From contig NZ_CAMFJS010000031.1 of the NCBI RefSeq assembly GCF_945956965.1, positions 1 to 59,471 on the forward strand: 59,471 bases of DNA, in the 5' to 3' direction. The stretch's first letter is position 1, and each line of letters opens with the position of its first letter. Source of the DNA: an uncultured Roseateles sp. (GTDB lineage Bacteria; Pseudomonadota; Gammaproteobacteria; Burkholderiales; Burkholderiaceae_C). Made by a program: the position numbers and the translations under genes. Positions 33,398 to 42,704 of the stretch are shown in pieces. The notes under the pieces were generated by a model. It was not told where the DNA came from, did no database searches, and saw nothing but the letters and a program-made list of their open reading frames with translations.

Positions 33398-34399
33398 ATG
33401 CGCACACAAATCAGTCCTCAGGCCGGCACCGTGCCGGCCATTTCATTTCAAAACGTCAGCAAGACCTACCGCGGCGGGCAGGTGAGGGCGCTCAATGGCG
33501 TCTCCTTTGACATCGCCCAAGGTGAATTCTTCGGGCTGCTGGGCCCCAACGGCGCCGGCAAGACCAGCCTGATCAGCATCCTGGCCGGCCTGGCCCAGGC
33601 CAGCGGCGGGCGGGTCGAGGTGCTGGGCCACGATGTGGTGAAGGACTATGGCGCCGCCCGGCGCGCGCTGGGCATCGTGCCGCAGGAACTGGTGTTCGAC
33701 CCCTTTTTCAGCGTGCGCGAATCGCTGAAGATTCAAAGCGGCTACTTCGGCGTGCACAACAACGAGGCCTGGATCGACGAGTTGCTGAGCGAGCTGGGCC
33801 TGGCGGACAAGGCCAATGCCAATATGCGCCAGCTCTCCGGCGGCATGAAGCGCCGGGTGCTGGTGGCGCAGGCCCTGGTGCATCGCCCGCCGGTCATCGT
33901 GCTGGACGAGCCCACGGCCGGCGTGGATGTGGAGTTGCGCCAGACCCTGTGGCAATTCATCGCCCGCCTGAACCGCGAAGGCCACACCGTTTTGCTGACC
34001 ACCCATTACTTGGAAGAGGCCGAGGCCCTGTGCGGCCGCCTGGCCATGTTGAAGCAGGGCCGCATCGTGGCGCTCGACCGCACCAGCGACTTGCTCAAGG
34101 GCCGCGCCGCCACCATGCTGCGCTTCAAGACCGACGGCCAATTGCCCGCCGCCCTGGCCCCACAGGCCCGCATCACCGGCCGCATCGTGCAGATCAAGGC
34201 CCATGACGCCGCCGAGGTCGAAACCATTCTGGCCACGCTGCGGGCCGCGCAATGCCCGGTGGAAGACCTGGAAATCGGCCGCGCTGATCTGGAGGATGTG
34301 TTCTTGGAAATCATGCAGGGCGCTTCGCTCAGTGCGCCGAAAGATCAACAAGAACAACAACAAGAACAACAAGAACAACAACAAGGAGTGCAGGCATGA
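33398..34399 (+). CDS. ABC-2 type transporter, ATP-binding subunit, with Gln/Glu tail
   Basis: 333 residues. Walker A GPNGAGKTS, Q-loop VPQELVFDP, signature LSGGMKRRV, Walker B VIVLDEPT and the H-loop TTHYLEEAE are all intact. This matches the ABC-2 exporters (YadG/NodI-like) usually found upstream of bolA-murA-his in Burkholderiales. The C-terminus ends in a tail of ten Gln and three Glu encoded by a CAA/GAA repeat (34346-34384), then GVQA. The stop overlaps the permease start by 4 bases (ATGA), and the repeat runs into AAGGAG, the permease ribosome-binding site. Cargo unknown, possibly lipid or polysaccharide. Confidence 0.92.
   Translation: MRTQISPQAGTVPAISFQNVSKTYRGGQVRALNGVSFDIAQGEFFGLLGPNGAGKTSLISILAGLAQASGGRVEVLGHDVVKDYGAARRALGIVPQELVFDPFFSVRESLKIQSGYFGVHNNEAWIDELLSELGLADKANANMRQLSGGMKRRVLVAQALVHRPPVIVLDEPTAGVDVELRQTLWQFIARLNREGHTVLLTTHYLEEAEALCGRLAMLKQGRIVALDRTSDLLKGRAATMLRFKTDGQLPAALAPQARITGRIVQIKAHDAAEVETILATLRAAQCPVEDLEIGRADLEDVFLEIMQGASLSAPKDQQEQQQEQQEQQQGVQA
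34346..34384 (+). repeat. In-frame CAA/GAA trinucleotide repeat
   Basis: Thirteen consecutive codons consist of ten CAA and three GAA in the order CAA2 GAA CAA3 GAA CAA2 GAA CAA3. The A-rich run contrasts with the surrounding GC-rich DNA and encodes the last part of the ABC ATPase. Confidence 0.9.
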
Positions 34400-35166
34400 G
34401 CGCCATGATTCTGCAGGGCGCACGCACCCTGTTCTACAAAGAAGTGCTGCGCTTTTGGAAGGTCAGCTTCCAGACCGTGGCCGCGCCGGTTCTGACCTCG
34501 GTGCTCTACCTGCTGATCTTCGGCCATGCGCTGGAGAACCACGTCAAGGTCTACGACAACGTCGGCTACACCAGCTTTCTGATCCCCGGCCTGGTGATGA
34601 TGAGTGTGTTGCAAAACGCGTTTGCCAATAGCTCCTCCTCGCTGATTCAAAGCAAGGTCACCGGCAATCTGGTGTTCCTGCTGGTGACACCGCTTTCGCA
34701 CTGGGCCTGGTTTGTGGCCTATGTGGGCGCGGCCATCGTGCGCGGGCTGGTGGTAGGCCTGGGCGTTTTGCTGGTGACGGCCTGGTTTGCGCCGCTGGGT
34801 CTGGCGGCACCGGGCTGGATCGTGGTCTTCGCCGCGCTGGGTGCGGGCGCCATGGGCGCGCTGGGCTTGATCGCCGGCTTGTGGGCGGAGAAATTCGACC
34901 AGCTCGCCGCCTTCCAGAACTTCATCATCATGCCCATGACCTTTTTGTCGGGCGTGTTCTATTCGGTGCATTCGCTGCCACCGGCCTGGCTGATGGTGAG
35001 CCACTTGAATCCGTTTTTCTACATCATTGATGGCTTCCGCCACGGCTTCTTTGGCGTCAGCGATGTCTCGCCCTGGCTCAGCCTGGGTGTGGTTGGCCTG
35101 GCCTTCGCCCTGGTGGCCGGCGTGGCGCTGGAGTTGCTGCGCCGCGGCTACAAAATCCGCAGCTGA
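34396..35166 (+). CDS. ABC-2 type transporter permease (YadH/NodJ-like)
   Basis: 256 residues with six hydrophobic segments. TLFYKEVLRFWKVSFQTVAAPVLTSVLYLLIFG at the N-terminus, SFLIPGLVMMSVLQNAFANSSSSLIQSKVTGNLVFLLVTPLS, and the late FLSGVFYSVHSLPPAWLMVSHLNPFFYIIDGFRHGFFG are typical ABC2_membrane motifs. It forms an exporter with the preceding ATPase. The start codon overlaps the ATPase stop, preceded by AAGGAG at 7 bases. The gene is followed by two hairpins before the S9 peptidase. Confidence 0.93.
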   Translation: MSAMILQGARTLFYKEVLRFWKVSFQTVAAPVLTSVLYLLIFGHALENHVKVYDNVGYTSFLIPGLVMMSVLQNAFANSSSSLIQSKVTGNLVFLLVTPLSHWAWFVAYVGAAIVRGLVVGLGVLLVTAWFAPLGLAAPGWIVVFAALGAGAMGALGLIAGLWAEKFDQLAAFQNFIIMPMTFLSGVFYSVHSLPPAWLMVSHLNPFFYIIDGFRHGFFGVSDVSPWLSLGVVGLAFALVAGVALELLRRGYKIRS

Positions 35167-35175
35167 GTTAGCCGT

Positions 35176-35208
35176 CGACAAGCGGCGCCAGGCTTGGCGC
35201 GCTTGTCG
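35176..35208 (+). terminator. Strong hairpin after the ABC permease gene
   Basis: CGACAAGCG-g-CGCCA pairs with TGGCG-CGCTTGTCG, 14 bp with one bulged G and loop GGCT, 9 bases after the stop. It lacks a T-run, so it may be a transcript 3'-end stabiliser or weak terminator. A second hairpin (CCCAGT with ACTGGG) lies at 35226-35241. Confidence 0.45.
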
Positions 35209-35277
35209 CCCGTCCCTGAGAAGATCCCAGTCAAGACTGGGTCAGAATGCGCAGCTCAATTCATATTGGCTCACATC

Positions 35278-37359
35278 ATGACCCTGTCCATGACTTCCAC
35301 ACGTCGACTGTGTGCGCTGGCGCTGGCCGCTAGTGCCAGCCTCTCTGGTTTGCCCCGCCTGGCAATGGCCGCCGAGGCCGCCGCAGAGCCGGCCGCCGCC
35401 GCTGCCGTCTTGGCCCCCAACCCCAATTTGTTGGTGCAAGGCATTCCTGCCATCCCGCAGGCCCTGGCCGCTGAGGTGGCGCGTTATACCGACTTCCGCG
35501 GCCACAGCTTTGTCGATTGGCACCCCAGCAAGCGCGAGATGCTGGTCTCGCACCGCGCGGCCGGTGGCAATACCAGCCAGCTCTTCAGTCTGGCAGCGCC
35601 TGTAGGCGGCAAGCTGAGCGAGCCGCGCAAGCTGACCGATGCGGCCGACCCGGTCAGCCGCGCCAGTTTTGAGCCCAAGCAAGGGCGCTACATCGTGTTC
35701 GAACGCGCCAATGGCGGCGACGAAGTGGCTCAGCTTTATCGCTTGAACGAAGGCGCCGCGCCGGTGCAGCTGACGCCGGCCGACGAGCGCCACGCTCTGA
35801 TCGGCTGGCTGCATGCGGGCGGCGAGTTGATTTACGCCTCCACGCCGCTGGATCGCACCGCCAAAGGTGGCTCGCGCGCCGAGGTGACGACCACCTTCTG
35901 GATCGTCAACCCCGAGAGCAGCGAGCCCTTGCAGACGCGCCGCAAGCTGGCCGAGCTGCCCGGCGGTGGCTGGTTCGGCGGCCAGCTGTCCTGGGATGAC
36001 AAGCAGCTGGCGCTGACACGCTATATCTCTGCGACCGAGAGCGAAATCTGGCTGATGGATCTGAGCAGCGCCAAGCTGCGCCAGCTGCTGCCCGCCGCTG
36101 GCGACGCAAAAGCCAGCTATTTCAGCGCCGGTTTCAGCCATGACAACAAACAGCTGTGGTTCAGCAGCGACCGCTTCGGCGAGTTCCGTGAGCTGCAGCG
36201 CTTGCAGCTGGCCAGCGGCAAATCGCAGCGCGTCAGCGCCGGGATTCCCTGGGATGCCAGCGGCGTCAGCTTCAGCCATGACGGCAAGACCGTGGCGGCC
36301 CAGTTCAATGTGGAAGGGCGCAATGAGCTGCGCTTGTTCGACGCCGCCAGCGCCAAGCCCCTGCCCACGCCACGCCTGCCGGCCGGCAATCTGGGTGCCG
36401 CGCAGTTCGACCATGGCCGTGGCGAGTTGGCCTTCAGCATCAACAATGCGCAAGGCCCCAGCCAGGTCTATAGCCTGAAGCTGGCCAAGTCGGCTAAGGC
36501 TGCAGGCAACGCACAGGTCGAGGCCTGGACCCAGTCTTACGCGCCGCCCGGCGTGGACACCGCCAAGTTCCCCGAGCAGCAAATCATCCGCTGGAAGAGC
36601 TTTGACGGCCTGAGCATTTCCGGCCTGCTGACCCAGCCGCCGGCCGACAAGTTCCCGGGCAAGCGCCCGGTCTTGATCTCCATCCACGGCGGCCCGGAGG
36701 GCCAGGCCAGCATCGGCTTCCTGGCGCGCAATAACTACTTTGTGATGGAGCAGGGCATTGCCTTGATTCAGCCCAATGTGCGCGGCTCCAGCGGCTTCGG
36801 CAAAACCTTTTTGAGCCTGGACAACGGCTTCAAGCGTGAGGACTCGGTCAAGGACATCGGCGCACTGCTGGACTGGATTGCGACGCAGCCCAATCTGGAT
36901 GCCTCCCGCGTGCTGATCATGGGCGGCAGCTACGGTGGCTATATGACGCTGGCCACCGCCACGCATTACGCCGACCGCCTCGCCGGCTCCATCGATGTGG
37001 TGGGCATCTCGCACTTCGTCACTTTCCTGACCAATACCGAGAGCTATCGCCGCGATCTGCGCCGGGTTGAGTATGGTGACGAGCGTGATCCGGCCATGCG
37101 CGCGCATCTGGAGCAGATCTCCCCGCTCACCAATGCCAGCAAGATCCGCAAGCCGCTGTTCGTGGTGCAGGGCAAGAATGATCCGCGTGTGCCTTACACC
37201 GAGGCCGAGCAGATCGTGGCCAAGGTGCGCGAGCTGGGCACACCGGTTTGGTACTTGCGCGCGGACAACGAAGGCCATGGCTTCTCCCGCAAGGAGAACC
37301 AGGACTTCCAGTTCTATTCCATGATTTTGTTCATGCGTGAGACCTTGCTGAAACCCTGA
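35278..37359 (+). CDS. Secreted S9-family (prolyl oligopeptidase) serine peptidase
   Basis: 693 residues. A signal peptide ends near AMAA (about residue 31). A beta-propeller of WD-like repeats (YTDFRGHSFVDWHPSKREMLV, FSHDNKQLWFSSDRFGEF, VSFSHDGKTVAAQF) precedes the alpha/beta hydrolase domain, with the nucleophile in GGSYGGYM, the Asp in GKNDPRVPYTEA and the His in NEGHGFSRKEN. It belongs to the dipeptidyl/acylaminoacyl peptidase-like branch, acting in the periplasm or outside on peptides. ATG 35278 is preferred over the in-frame upstream start because the signal peptide follows. No ribosome-binding site is clear. It separates the ABC exporter from bolA. Confidence 0.9.
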   Translation: MTLSMTSTRRLCALALAASASLSGLPRLAMAAEAAAEPAAAAAVLAPNPNLLVQGIPAIPQALAAEVARYTDFRGHSFVDWHPSKREMLVSHRAAGGNTSQLFSLAAPVGGKLSEPRKLTDAADPVSRASFEPKQGRYIVFERANGGDEVAQLYRLNEGAAPVQLTPADERHALIGWLHAGGELIYASTPLDRTAKGGSRAEVTTTFWIVNPESSEPLQTRRKLAELPGGGWFGGQLSWDDKQLALTRYISATESEIWLMDLSSAKLRQLLPAAGDAKASYFSAGFSHDNKQLWFSSDRFGEFRELQRLQLASGKSQRVSAGIPWDASGVSFSHDGKTVAAQFNVEGRNELRLFDAASAKPLPTPRLPAGNLGAAQFDHGRGELAFSINNAQGPSQVYSLKLAKSAKAAGNAQVEAWTQSYAPPGVDTAKFPEQQIIRWKSFDGLSISGLLTQPPADKFPGKRPVLISIHGGPEGQASIGFLARNNYFVMEQGIALIQPNVRGSSGFGKTFLSLDNGFKREDSVKDIGALLDWIATQPNLDASRVLIMGGSYGGYMTLATATHYADRLAGSIDVVGISHFVTFLTNTESYRRDLRRVEYGDERDPAMRAHLEQISPLTNASKIRKPLFVVQGKNDPRVPYTEAEQIVAKVRELGTPVWYLRADNEGHGFSRKENQDFQFYSMILFMRETLLKP

Positions 37360-37423
37360 GTCTTGACGGGTCTGGCTGGGGCTGGGGCGGGGTCGGGTCT
37401 TGAGCCGCCCTACAATTCCCCGC

Positions 37424-37675
37424 ATGGCCGACCCTACACCCGCTCAAGTACAGCAATACATCGCCGCAGGCCTGCCCTGCGAACACCTGCATGTTGAGGG
37501 CGATGGCAGGCATTTCTTTGCCACCATCGTGTCCTCCAAATTCGAAGGCCTCAGCCGCGTGCGCCGCCATCAGCTGGTTTACACCGTGCTGGGCGAGCGC
37601 ATGAAGGAAGAGATTCATGCCCTTTCGATGCAGAAGACCCTGACCCCGGCCGAATGGGCCGCGGCCCAGGGCTGA
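37424..37675 (+). CDS. BolA/IbaG family protein
   Basis: 83 residues. The BolA fold is visible in [75 protein letters not shown], with the conserved HFxxxxVS(x)xFxG(L)xRVxRHQxVY core and the invariant His near the C-terminal half. Such proteins bind [2Fe-2S] clusters with monothiol glutaredoxins. The IbaG branch usually sits before murA in proteobacteria; here the histidine operon follows directly after 4 bases. Start ATG 37424 gives the usual length. Confidence 0.93.
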   Translation: MADPTPAQVQQYIAAGLPCEHLHVEGDGRHFFATIVSSKFEGLSRVRRHQLVYTVLGERMKEEIHALSMQKTLTPAEWAAAQG

Positions 37676-37679
37676 GGCG

Positions 37680-38327
37680 ATGACGATGATGATTACCCTG
37701 GCGCTCTCCAAAGGCCGCATCTTCGAAGAGACCTTGCCCCTGCTGAAAGCAGCGGGCATCACGGTGCTGGAAGATCCGGAAACCTCGCGCAAGCTGATCC
37801 TGGCCACCAACAACCCCGCCGTGCGCGTGGTGCTGGTGCGCGCCAGCGATGTGCCCACCTATGTGCAATATGGCGGCGCCGACCTCGGCGTGGTCGGGCG
37901 CGATGTGCTGATCGAGCATGGCGTGGACGGCATGTACCAGCCGCTGGATCTCAATATCGCCCGCTGCCGCATGAGCGTGGCAGTGCGTGATGACTTCGAC
38001 TATGCCGGCGCCGTCAAGCAGGGCTCGCGCCTGCGCGTGGCCACCAAATACACCGAAATCGCCCGCCAGCATTTCGCCGATAAGGGCGTGCACGTTGATC
38101 TGATCAAACTCTACGGCTCGATGGAATTGGCGCCGCTGACCGGCTTGGCCGATGCCATCGTTGACCTCGTGTCCACCGGCAACACGCTCAAGGCCAATCA
38201 TTTGGTGGAAGTGGAGCAGATCATGGACATCTCCTCTCGCCTGGTGGTCAATCAGGCCGCGCTCAAGCTCAAGCAAGAGCCGCTGCGCCGCATGATCGAC
38301 GCCTTCGCTTCTGCCATCGTCAAGTAA
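37680..38327 (+). CDS. hisG: ATP phosphoribosyltransferase, short form
   Basis: 215 residues, so the short HisG_S form that lacks the C-terminal regulatory domain and needs HisZ for activity and feedback. Motifs include [16 protein letters not shown], a central [36 protein letters not shown] and the PRPP loop [30 protein letters not shown]. It catalyses the first step of histidine biosynthesis. The start could be any of the ATGs at 37680, 37686 or 37689. It lies 4 bases after bolA. No hisZ is present in the window. Confidence 0.95.
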   Translation: MTMMITLALSKGRIFEETLPLLKAAGITVLEDPETSRKLILATNNPAVRVVLVRASDVPTYVQYGGADLGVVGRDVLIEHGVDGMYQPLDLNIARCRMSVAVRDDFDYAGAVKQGSRLRVATKYTEIARQHFADKGVHVDLIKLYGSMELAPLTGLADAIVDLVSTGNTLKANHLVEVEQIMDISSRLVVNQAALKLKQEPLRRMIDAFASAIVK

Positions 38328-38361
38328 GTATCCCGACCGAACTTTCGAGCCTCTCCCATCC

Positions 38362-39672
38362 ATGTTGAATCTGCGCCAACTCAGCACCGCCTCCGCCACT
38401 TTTGAAGCCGAGTTCCAGCGGGTGCTGCATTGGTCGGCGGAAACAGATGCGGGCATCGAGACCCGGGTGGCCGAGATCCTGGCCGATGTGCGTGCTCGCG
38501 GCGATGCCGCGGTGCTGGACTACACCGCACGCTTCGATCAGCTCAGCGTCAGCAGCATGAGCGAGCTGGAGCTGACGCGGGACGAGCTGAAGGCGGCTTT
38601 TGACGCCATCACCCCCGCCCAGCGCACGGCTTTGCAAGCCGCTGCGGCGCGGGTGCGCAGCTATCACGAACTGCAAAAACAGCATTCCGGCCTGAGCTGG
38701 AGTTACCGCGATGTCGACGGCAATCTGCTCGGGCAAAAAGTGACCCCGCTGGACCGTGTGGGCATCTATGTGCCCGGCGGCAAGGCGGCTTATCCCAGCA
38801 GCGTGCTGATGAATGCCATTCCTGCCCATGTGGCTGGCGTGCCCGAAATCATCATGGTGGTGCCCACGCCCAAGGGCGAGAAGAACCCCCTGGTTTTGGC
38901 TGCCGCCTATGTGGCCGGTGTCAGCCGCGCCTTCACGGTGGGCGGCGCGCAGGCGGTGGCGGCCTTGGCCTACGGCACGGCCACCATTCCGCGCGTGGAC
39001 AAGATCACCGGCCCGGGCAATGCCTATGTGGCCAGCGCCAAAAAGCATGTGTTCGGCCAGGTGGGCATCGACATGATTGCCGGCCCCAGCGAGATTCTGG
39101 TGCTGGCCGATGGCAGCACACCGCCCGATTGGGTGGCGATGGATTTGTTCAGCCAGGCCGAGCATGACGAACTGGCGCAGAGCATTCTGCTGTGCCCCGA
39201 TGCCGATTACATCGCCCGCGTGGCCGAGGCGATTGAGCGGCTCTTGCCCAACATGCCGCGCCAGGCGGTGATTCGCGCCTCGCTGGAAGGGCGCGGCGCC
39301 TTGATCCACACCCGCTCGATGGACGAGGCCTGCGAGATCAGCAACCGCATCGCGCCCGAGCATCTGGAAGTCTCCAGCAGCGAGCCGCATCGCTGGGAGC
39401 CGCAGTTGCGTCACGCCGGGGCGATTTTCTTGGGCGCTTTCACCAGCGAGTCCCTGGGTGACTACTGCGCCGGCCCCAACCATGTGCTGCCCACCTCGGG
39501 CACCGCGCGCTTCTCATCGCCGCTGGGTGTGTATGACTTCCAAAAGCGCAGCAGCCTGATCGAGGTCAGCGAAGCCGGGGCACAAATCCTGGGTCCCATC
39601 GCCGCTGAGTTGGCTTATGGCGAAGGGCTGCAGGCCCATGCCCGCGCCGCTGAGTTGCGCATCAAGCGCTGA
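38362..39672 (+). CDS. hisD: Histidinol dehydrogenase
   Basis: 436 residues, the usual length. NRDGTRGDA-like [23 protein letters not shown] at the N-terminus, [27 protein letters not shown], the signature [17 protein letters not shown], zinc-ligand segments ([46 protein letters not shown]) and [15 protein letters not shown] are all intact. It oxidises histidinol to histidine in two NAD-dependent steps. It follows hisG by 34 bases, and hisC, normally next, is displaced by almost 3.9 kb. Confidence 0.96.
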   Translation: MLNLRQLSTASATFEAEFQRVLHWSAETDAGIETRVAEILADVRARGDAAVLDYTARFDQLSVSSMSELELTRDELKAAFDAITPAQRTALQAAAARVRSYHELQKQHSGLSWSYRDVDGNLLGQKVTPLDRVGIYVPGGKAAYPSSVLMNAIPAHVAGVPEIIMVVPTPKGEKNPLVLAAAYVAGVSRAFTVGGAQAVAALAYGTATIPRVDKITGPGNAYVASAKKHVFGQVGIDMIAGPSEILVLADGSTPPDWVAMDLFSQAEHDELAQSILLCPDADYIARVAEAIERLLPNMPRQAVIRASLEGRGALIHTRSMDEACEISNRIAPEHLEVSSSEPHRWEPQLRHAGAIFLGAFTSESLGDYCAGPNHVLPTSGTARFSSPLGVYDFQKRSSLIEVSEAGAQILGPIAAELAYGEGLQAHARAAELRIKR

Positions 39673-39707
39673 GGCACTGAGATCGCCCTTGAGGCGATTG
39701 GCGGGGC

Positions 39708-41276
39708 TTAGAGCTTGAAGCGCTGTGCGGCTTCGTTCAGGTCGCCACCCTCGGCCTGCAACTCCTCTGACTCTGCCGCTGTGCGGTTCACCATCTCGCT
39801 GTTTTCGCGGATTCGGTGGGCGATGCCATCCAGCAGTTGATGCAAGGCGGCAATTGAGCCGAGTTGCTGTTGCAACTCATGGCTGCTGCCCTGAATCAAA
39901 CGGCTGACCTCCGCGACTTGCTCGACCATCTCGTCGATGGTGTTGCGCGTGTGTTGCACCGCGCCGGCGCCGCGTTCCACTTGCAGGCTGCTGCCCTGAA
40001 TCAATTGCTTGATTTCCAAGGCCGCATCGGCACTGCGCTTGGCCAGGGTGCGCACCTCGCTGGCCACCACGGCAAAGCCTCGCCCGGCCTCGCCAGCGCG
40101 GGCGGCTTCGACGGCGGCATTTAGGGCCAGGATATTGGTTTGAAAGGCGATGCCGTCGATGACGCCGGTGATGTCAGCAATGCGCCGGCTGCTTTGCTCA
40201 ATCTCTTGCATGGCGCCGACGACGGCCTGCATATCCGCGCTGCCCTGGCGCGCCAGTTGGGCCGCTTGGCTGGAGCGCTCATTGGCCTGGCTGGCTGCGC
40301 TTGCGCCTAGCTTGGCTTGCCGGTCCATGGCTTGAAGTGCTTCGCTGGCTTGCTCGAGGTCGTAAACCTCCAGCAGCGCGCGGGCGGACAACTCGGCATT
40401 GGCTTGCGAAATATTGCGGGAGTTGGCCTCGACATGCTGGGCGCCTTGTTGCACCCGAGCGATCAGCTCCCGTAGCTTGATCACCATCTGATGAATGTCC
40501 TGGCGCAGATTGCGCAATTCGTTGCTGCCGGGCGTTGTTGAGTTGCTTTGAGCAGGCCGAGTCGAGGCCTGCATCCGCAAGTCACCGGCGGCGACCGTGC
40601 GGGCGACGCCGGAGGCGCGCTGCAAGGAGCCCATGATGGTTCTTTGCAAGAGCCACAAGCTGCTGCCCACCCCCAAGACCGCAATGCCGCCGACCAGGAG
40701 CAGGGTCAGAATGCCCTGGCGGCGTGCCTGGTTGAAGCTTTGGGTGGCCTCTTCGGCAAAGGTGTTGCCGGCCTTGACCGTGTTGTCCACAGCCCGGCGG
40801 TGCTGTTGGTAAATTTGGTGCAGCTTTTGCAAGCCCGCCTTGGCTGCTTCGGCGTCTTGCTTCTTGAGCGGGTCCAGCACCTGGCTGCGTGCTTGCTCCA
40901 GCATTTTCTCGGCGAGCTGGTGTTGCTCGCCCAGCAGTTGTTTTTCCAGGCCATAGGGCGGCTGGCTGGTCCAGTACTGCACGCGCGCCTGGTACTCCGA
41001 CTGCAGACGTTGCAAGTCCTGCATGGCTTGCTCGATGCCGACGGAGCCTTCCACTGCTTCGGACAGCAGCAAGCGCAGCTCAATCAGGTAGAGCGGCGGG
41101 GGCAGGATGTCCGCAACCACGTCTTTGGCCACAAAGCTGCGTTCGGCATCACCATGCAGATGCTCAAAGCTGATGAGCGCTTGCGCCAGAAGCACCGCCG
41201 TGGCCAACACATTGGCAGCAATCATCAGCGCGAAGCGGGTTCGCAGGGAGTGGGCAGAAAGGTCGAACCAGCGCAT
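39708..41276 (-). CDS. Methyl-accepting chemotaxis protein
   Basis: 522 residues. TM1 (about 13-35), a periplasmic four-helix ligand domain (about 36-185), TM2 ([21 protein letters not shown], about 190-212), a HAMP region and a cytoplasmic signalling domain with the hairpin tip [40 protein letters not shown]. The region just after the usual LSAR motif reads [16 protein letters not shown] instead of the common RTEQQAxxLEETAASMEEL, so the methylation helix looks altered. There is no C-terminal pentapeptide. Start ATG 41276 agrees with TM1. It lies between hisD and hisC on the opposite strand and is preceded by a sigma-28-like promoter. Confidence 0.92.
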   Translation of the reverse strand: MRWFDLSAHSLRTRFALMIAANVLATAVLLAQALISFEHLHGDAERSFVAKDVVADILPPPLYLIELRLLLSEAVEGSVGIEQAMQDLQRLQSEYQARVQYWTSQPPYGLEKQLLGEQHQLAEKMLEQARSQVLDPLKKQDAEAAKAGLQKLHQIYQQHRRAVDNTVKAGNTFAEEATQSFNQARRQGILTLLLVGGIAVLGVGSSLWLLQRTIMGSLQRASGVARTVAAGDLRMQASTRPAQSNSTTPGSNELRNLRQDIHQMVIKLRELIARVQQGAQHVEANSRNISQANAELSARALLEVYDLEQASEALQAMDRQAKLGASAASQANERSSQAAQLARQGSADMQAVVGAMQEIEQSSRRIADITGVIDGIAFQTNILALNAAVEAARAGEAGRGFAVVASEVRTLAKRSADAALEIKQLIQGSSLQVERGAGAVQHTRNTIDEMVEQVAEVSRLIQGSSHELQQQLGSIAALHQLLDGIAHRIRENSEMVNRTAAESEELQAEGGDLNEAAQRFKL

Positions 41277-41321
41277 ATGGAATCCAATCCTGTGCCAAAG
41301 ACATTCGAAGCCTAAGCGCTT

Positions 41322-41348
41322 GTGTCGGCCAAGCTTTGCAAAACTGAA
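41322..41348 (-). promoter_or_regulatory. Sigma-28 (FliA)-like promoter of the chemoreceptor gene
   Basis: On the minus strand TTCAGTTT, exactly 11 bases, then GCCGACAC. This matches the enterobacterial consensus TAAAGTTT-N11-GCCGATAA at 12 of 16 positions with the right spacer. It lies about 46 bases before the ATG, and chemoreceptor genes are usual sigma-28 targets. Confidence 0.5.
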
Positions 41349-41362
41349 ATCCAGTTTGCAAA
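41335..41362. repeat. Inverted repeat over the chemoreceptor promoter
   Basis: TTTGCAAAACTG and CAGTTTGCAAA face each other across 5 bases, 11 matching pairs with one bulged A. It covers the -35 part of the sigma-28-like promoter, so it could be an operator. Confidence 0.5.
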
Positions 41363-41620
41363 CAATTGCACGTAGTTCGGGTGGCTGGCTCGCCTGATGA
41401 GTGCCATCGGCGGCATGAAAGGCGGATTCTCTGTGTGGGCCCCTTTGATGGTTTCCCCTTGTCGCGTTGGGTGGAGCGGGGCGGCCGGCTGCGGCTCTAT
41501 GGCAGGGCAGTTTTACCAGCGCGCCGTGGATGCCCCATTGCATCGCTGGCGCTTTGCGTTGACTGATTGGCGGCCCAGCGCAGGCCGCCATTCGCCAGGG
41601 TTGCCTGCGCGGCCTGGGCG

Positions 41621-42529
41621 TTAGGAGGCGTGAGTCAATGAGCCGCGTCGGCGACGGAGGCTCAACAGTCCCAGGCCCAAGGCCAGCAGGGCGTAGCTGG
41701 CCGGCTCGGGCACGGCAGCGGCTAAAAAGTCGTGACCACTCAAGCCCGTGGTGTTGAGGCTGCTTTCCGAGGGGCTGAGTTGATAGCTGGCCGAGTGATA
41801 GAAATCGGACTCCGCGCTTCGCCCGGTCTGGGCGTAGGAGCCGACGTCGGCCCCGGCGTAAAGCATGCCGTTGATTGTCAGCGTATGCCCGACCTGGGTG
41901 TTCAGCACCAGGGAGTAGACGCCAGTGGCCTGGTTTTTGGCATCCCAGCGCAGGGTGCTGGTCTGCCCGCTGTCGCGGTCGCGCAGCGTCATCTCGGCCA
42001 GGCCATTGGCGCTCAGATAGCCGCCCATCTCGAAATTGGGCGAGGACAGCGTGCCGTTGATGGATAAGTCCATGCGATAGCTCACCGGCGTGCCCAGGGC
42101 CAGCGTCTTGCTGCTGACCAGCACGGTATCGAAGAAAGTGGCTTGCGCCGTGCCGTCCCCATAACCGTATTGCACGAGATGGCCCAGGGCGTCGGAGCCG
42201 TAGGGGTAGCTGGCGAAGGCATAGGCCTTGAGCATGCCTATGCTGGCCAAGACCTTGGCGCTGGCCTTGCCGCCGCTGACCACCAGGGCCTGGGTGTCCA
42301 GGCTGTTCAAGGTCAGGGCCTGGGGTTTGTCTAGCCAGTCGAAGTCTTGGTAGTCGGTCTTGTCGTCGTTGTGCAGAAAGTCTGCCGCGTGGCTGCGGGT
42401 GTAGGCGCTGAGTTGGTAGGACTGGGCTTGCGTCTGGCTCATGCCGGCCAGTAGTGCCAGGGCGGCCAGGGCCGGCCTCAGGGGAGAATGCCGGGCTGAA
42501 TGTCGAGCTGTCGAGAAATGCGGTGACAT
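41621..42529 (-). CDS. PEP-CTERM sorting domain protein
   Basis: 302 residues. A signal peptide ([17 protein letters not shown]) ends near residue 36, and the C-terminus has the exosortase sorting signal [26 protein letters not shown] motif, hydrophobic helix, basic tail. The middle is Ser/Thr-, Gly- and Tyr-rich, resembling secreted biofilm matrix proteins of PEP-CTERM bacteria. Processing and sorting need exosortase EpsH/XrtA, not seen here. ATG 42529 is chosen because AAGGAG lies 6-9 bases upstream; the frame extends to 42580. It is on the opposite strand to the his genes. Function unknown. Confidence 0.9.
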   Translation of the reverse strand: MSPHFSTARHSARHSPLRPALAALALLAGMSQTQAQSYQLSAYTRSHAADFLHNDDKTDYQDFDWLDKPQALTLNSLDTQALVVSGGKASAKVLASIGMLKAYAFASYPYGSDALGHLVQYGYGDGTAQATFFDTVLVSSKTLALGTPVSYRMDLSINGTLSSPNFEMGGYLSANGLAEMTLRDRDSGQTSTLRWDAKNQATGVYSLVLNTQVGHTLTINGMLYAGADVGSYAQTGRSAESDFYHSASYQLSPSESSLNTTGLSGHDFLAAAVPEPASYALLALGLGLLSLRRRRGSLTHAS

Positions 42530-42633
42530 GCGATTGACTCCTTGAGGTGGCCCGAGCGCGGTGCAGCGGGGGTGCACCAATCTATGCCTATTGCCGTCAG
42601 CGCCTAGCCCCTAGCTATTGGGGGTCTTGAGGA

Positions 42634-42662
42634 CACGAACTTCGTGTTGCACGAACTTCGTG
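42634..42662. promoter_or_regulatory. Two tandem 13-bp palindromes CACGAACTTCGTG
   Basis: CACGAA-C-TTCGTG occurs at 42634-42646 and again at 42650-42662, so the centres are 16 bases apart. The layout suits binding of two dimers of a ribbon-helix-helix or other regulator. It lies about 180 bases before the antitoxin gene. Confidence 0.6.
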
Positions 42663-42704
42663 TTAATCTTGTGCCCAATGAATTTGATCAAAGCTTGTCC
42701 GGGT

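Larger units (their letters stand above)
41277..41620. other. Intergenic stretch upstream of the chemoreceptor gene
   Basis: About 344 bases hold the sigma-28-like promoter and inverted repeat near 41322-41362. The right part (41400-41600) shows no gene; short plus-strand frames there (41397-41624) have no recognisable content. Confidence 0.4.

Noticed and set aside
35242-37425. 727-codon minus-strand open frame opposite the S9 peptidase
   Set aside because: Its translation is low-complexity and Gln/Ala/His-rich with no domain, as expected of the shadow of a GC-rich gene. The plus strand encodes a complete S9 peptidase with signal peptide and catalytic triad.
40340-40400. Compensated frameshift in the chemoreceptor methylation helix
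   Set aside because: Reading the segment in the other two frames does not restore the usual TEQQA-type sequence, so it is divergence and not a simple pair of indels.
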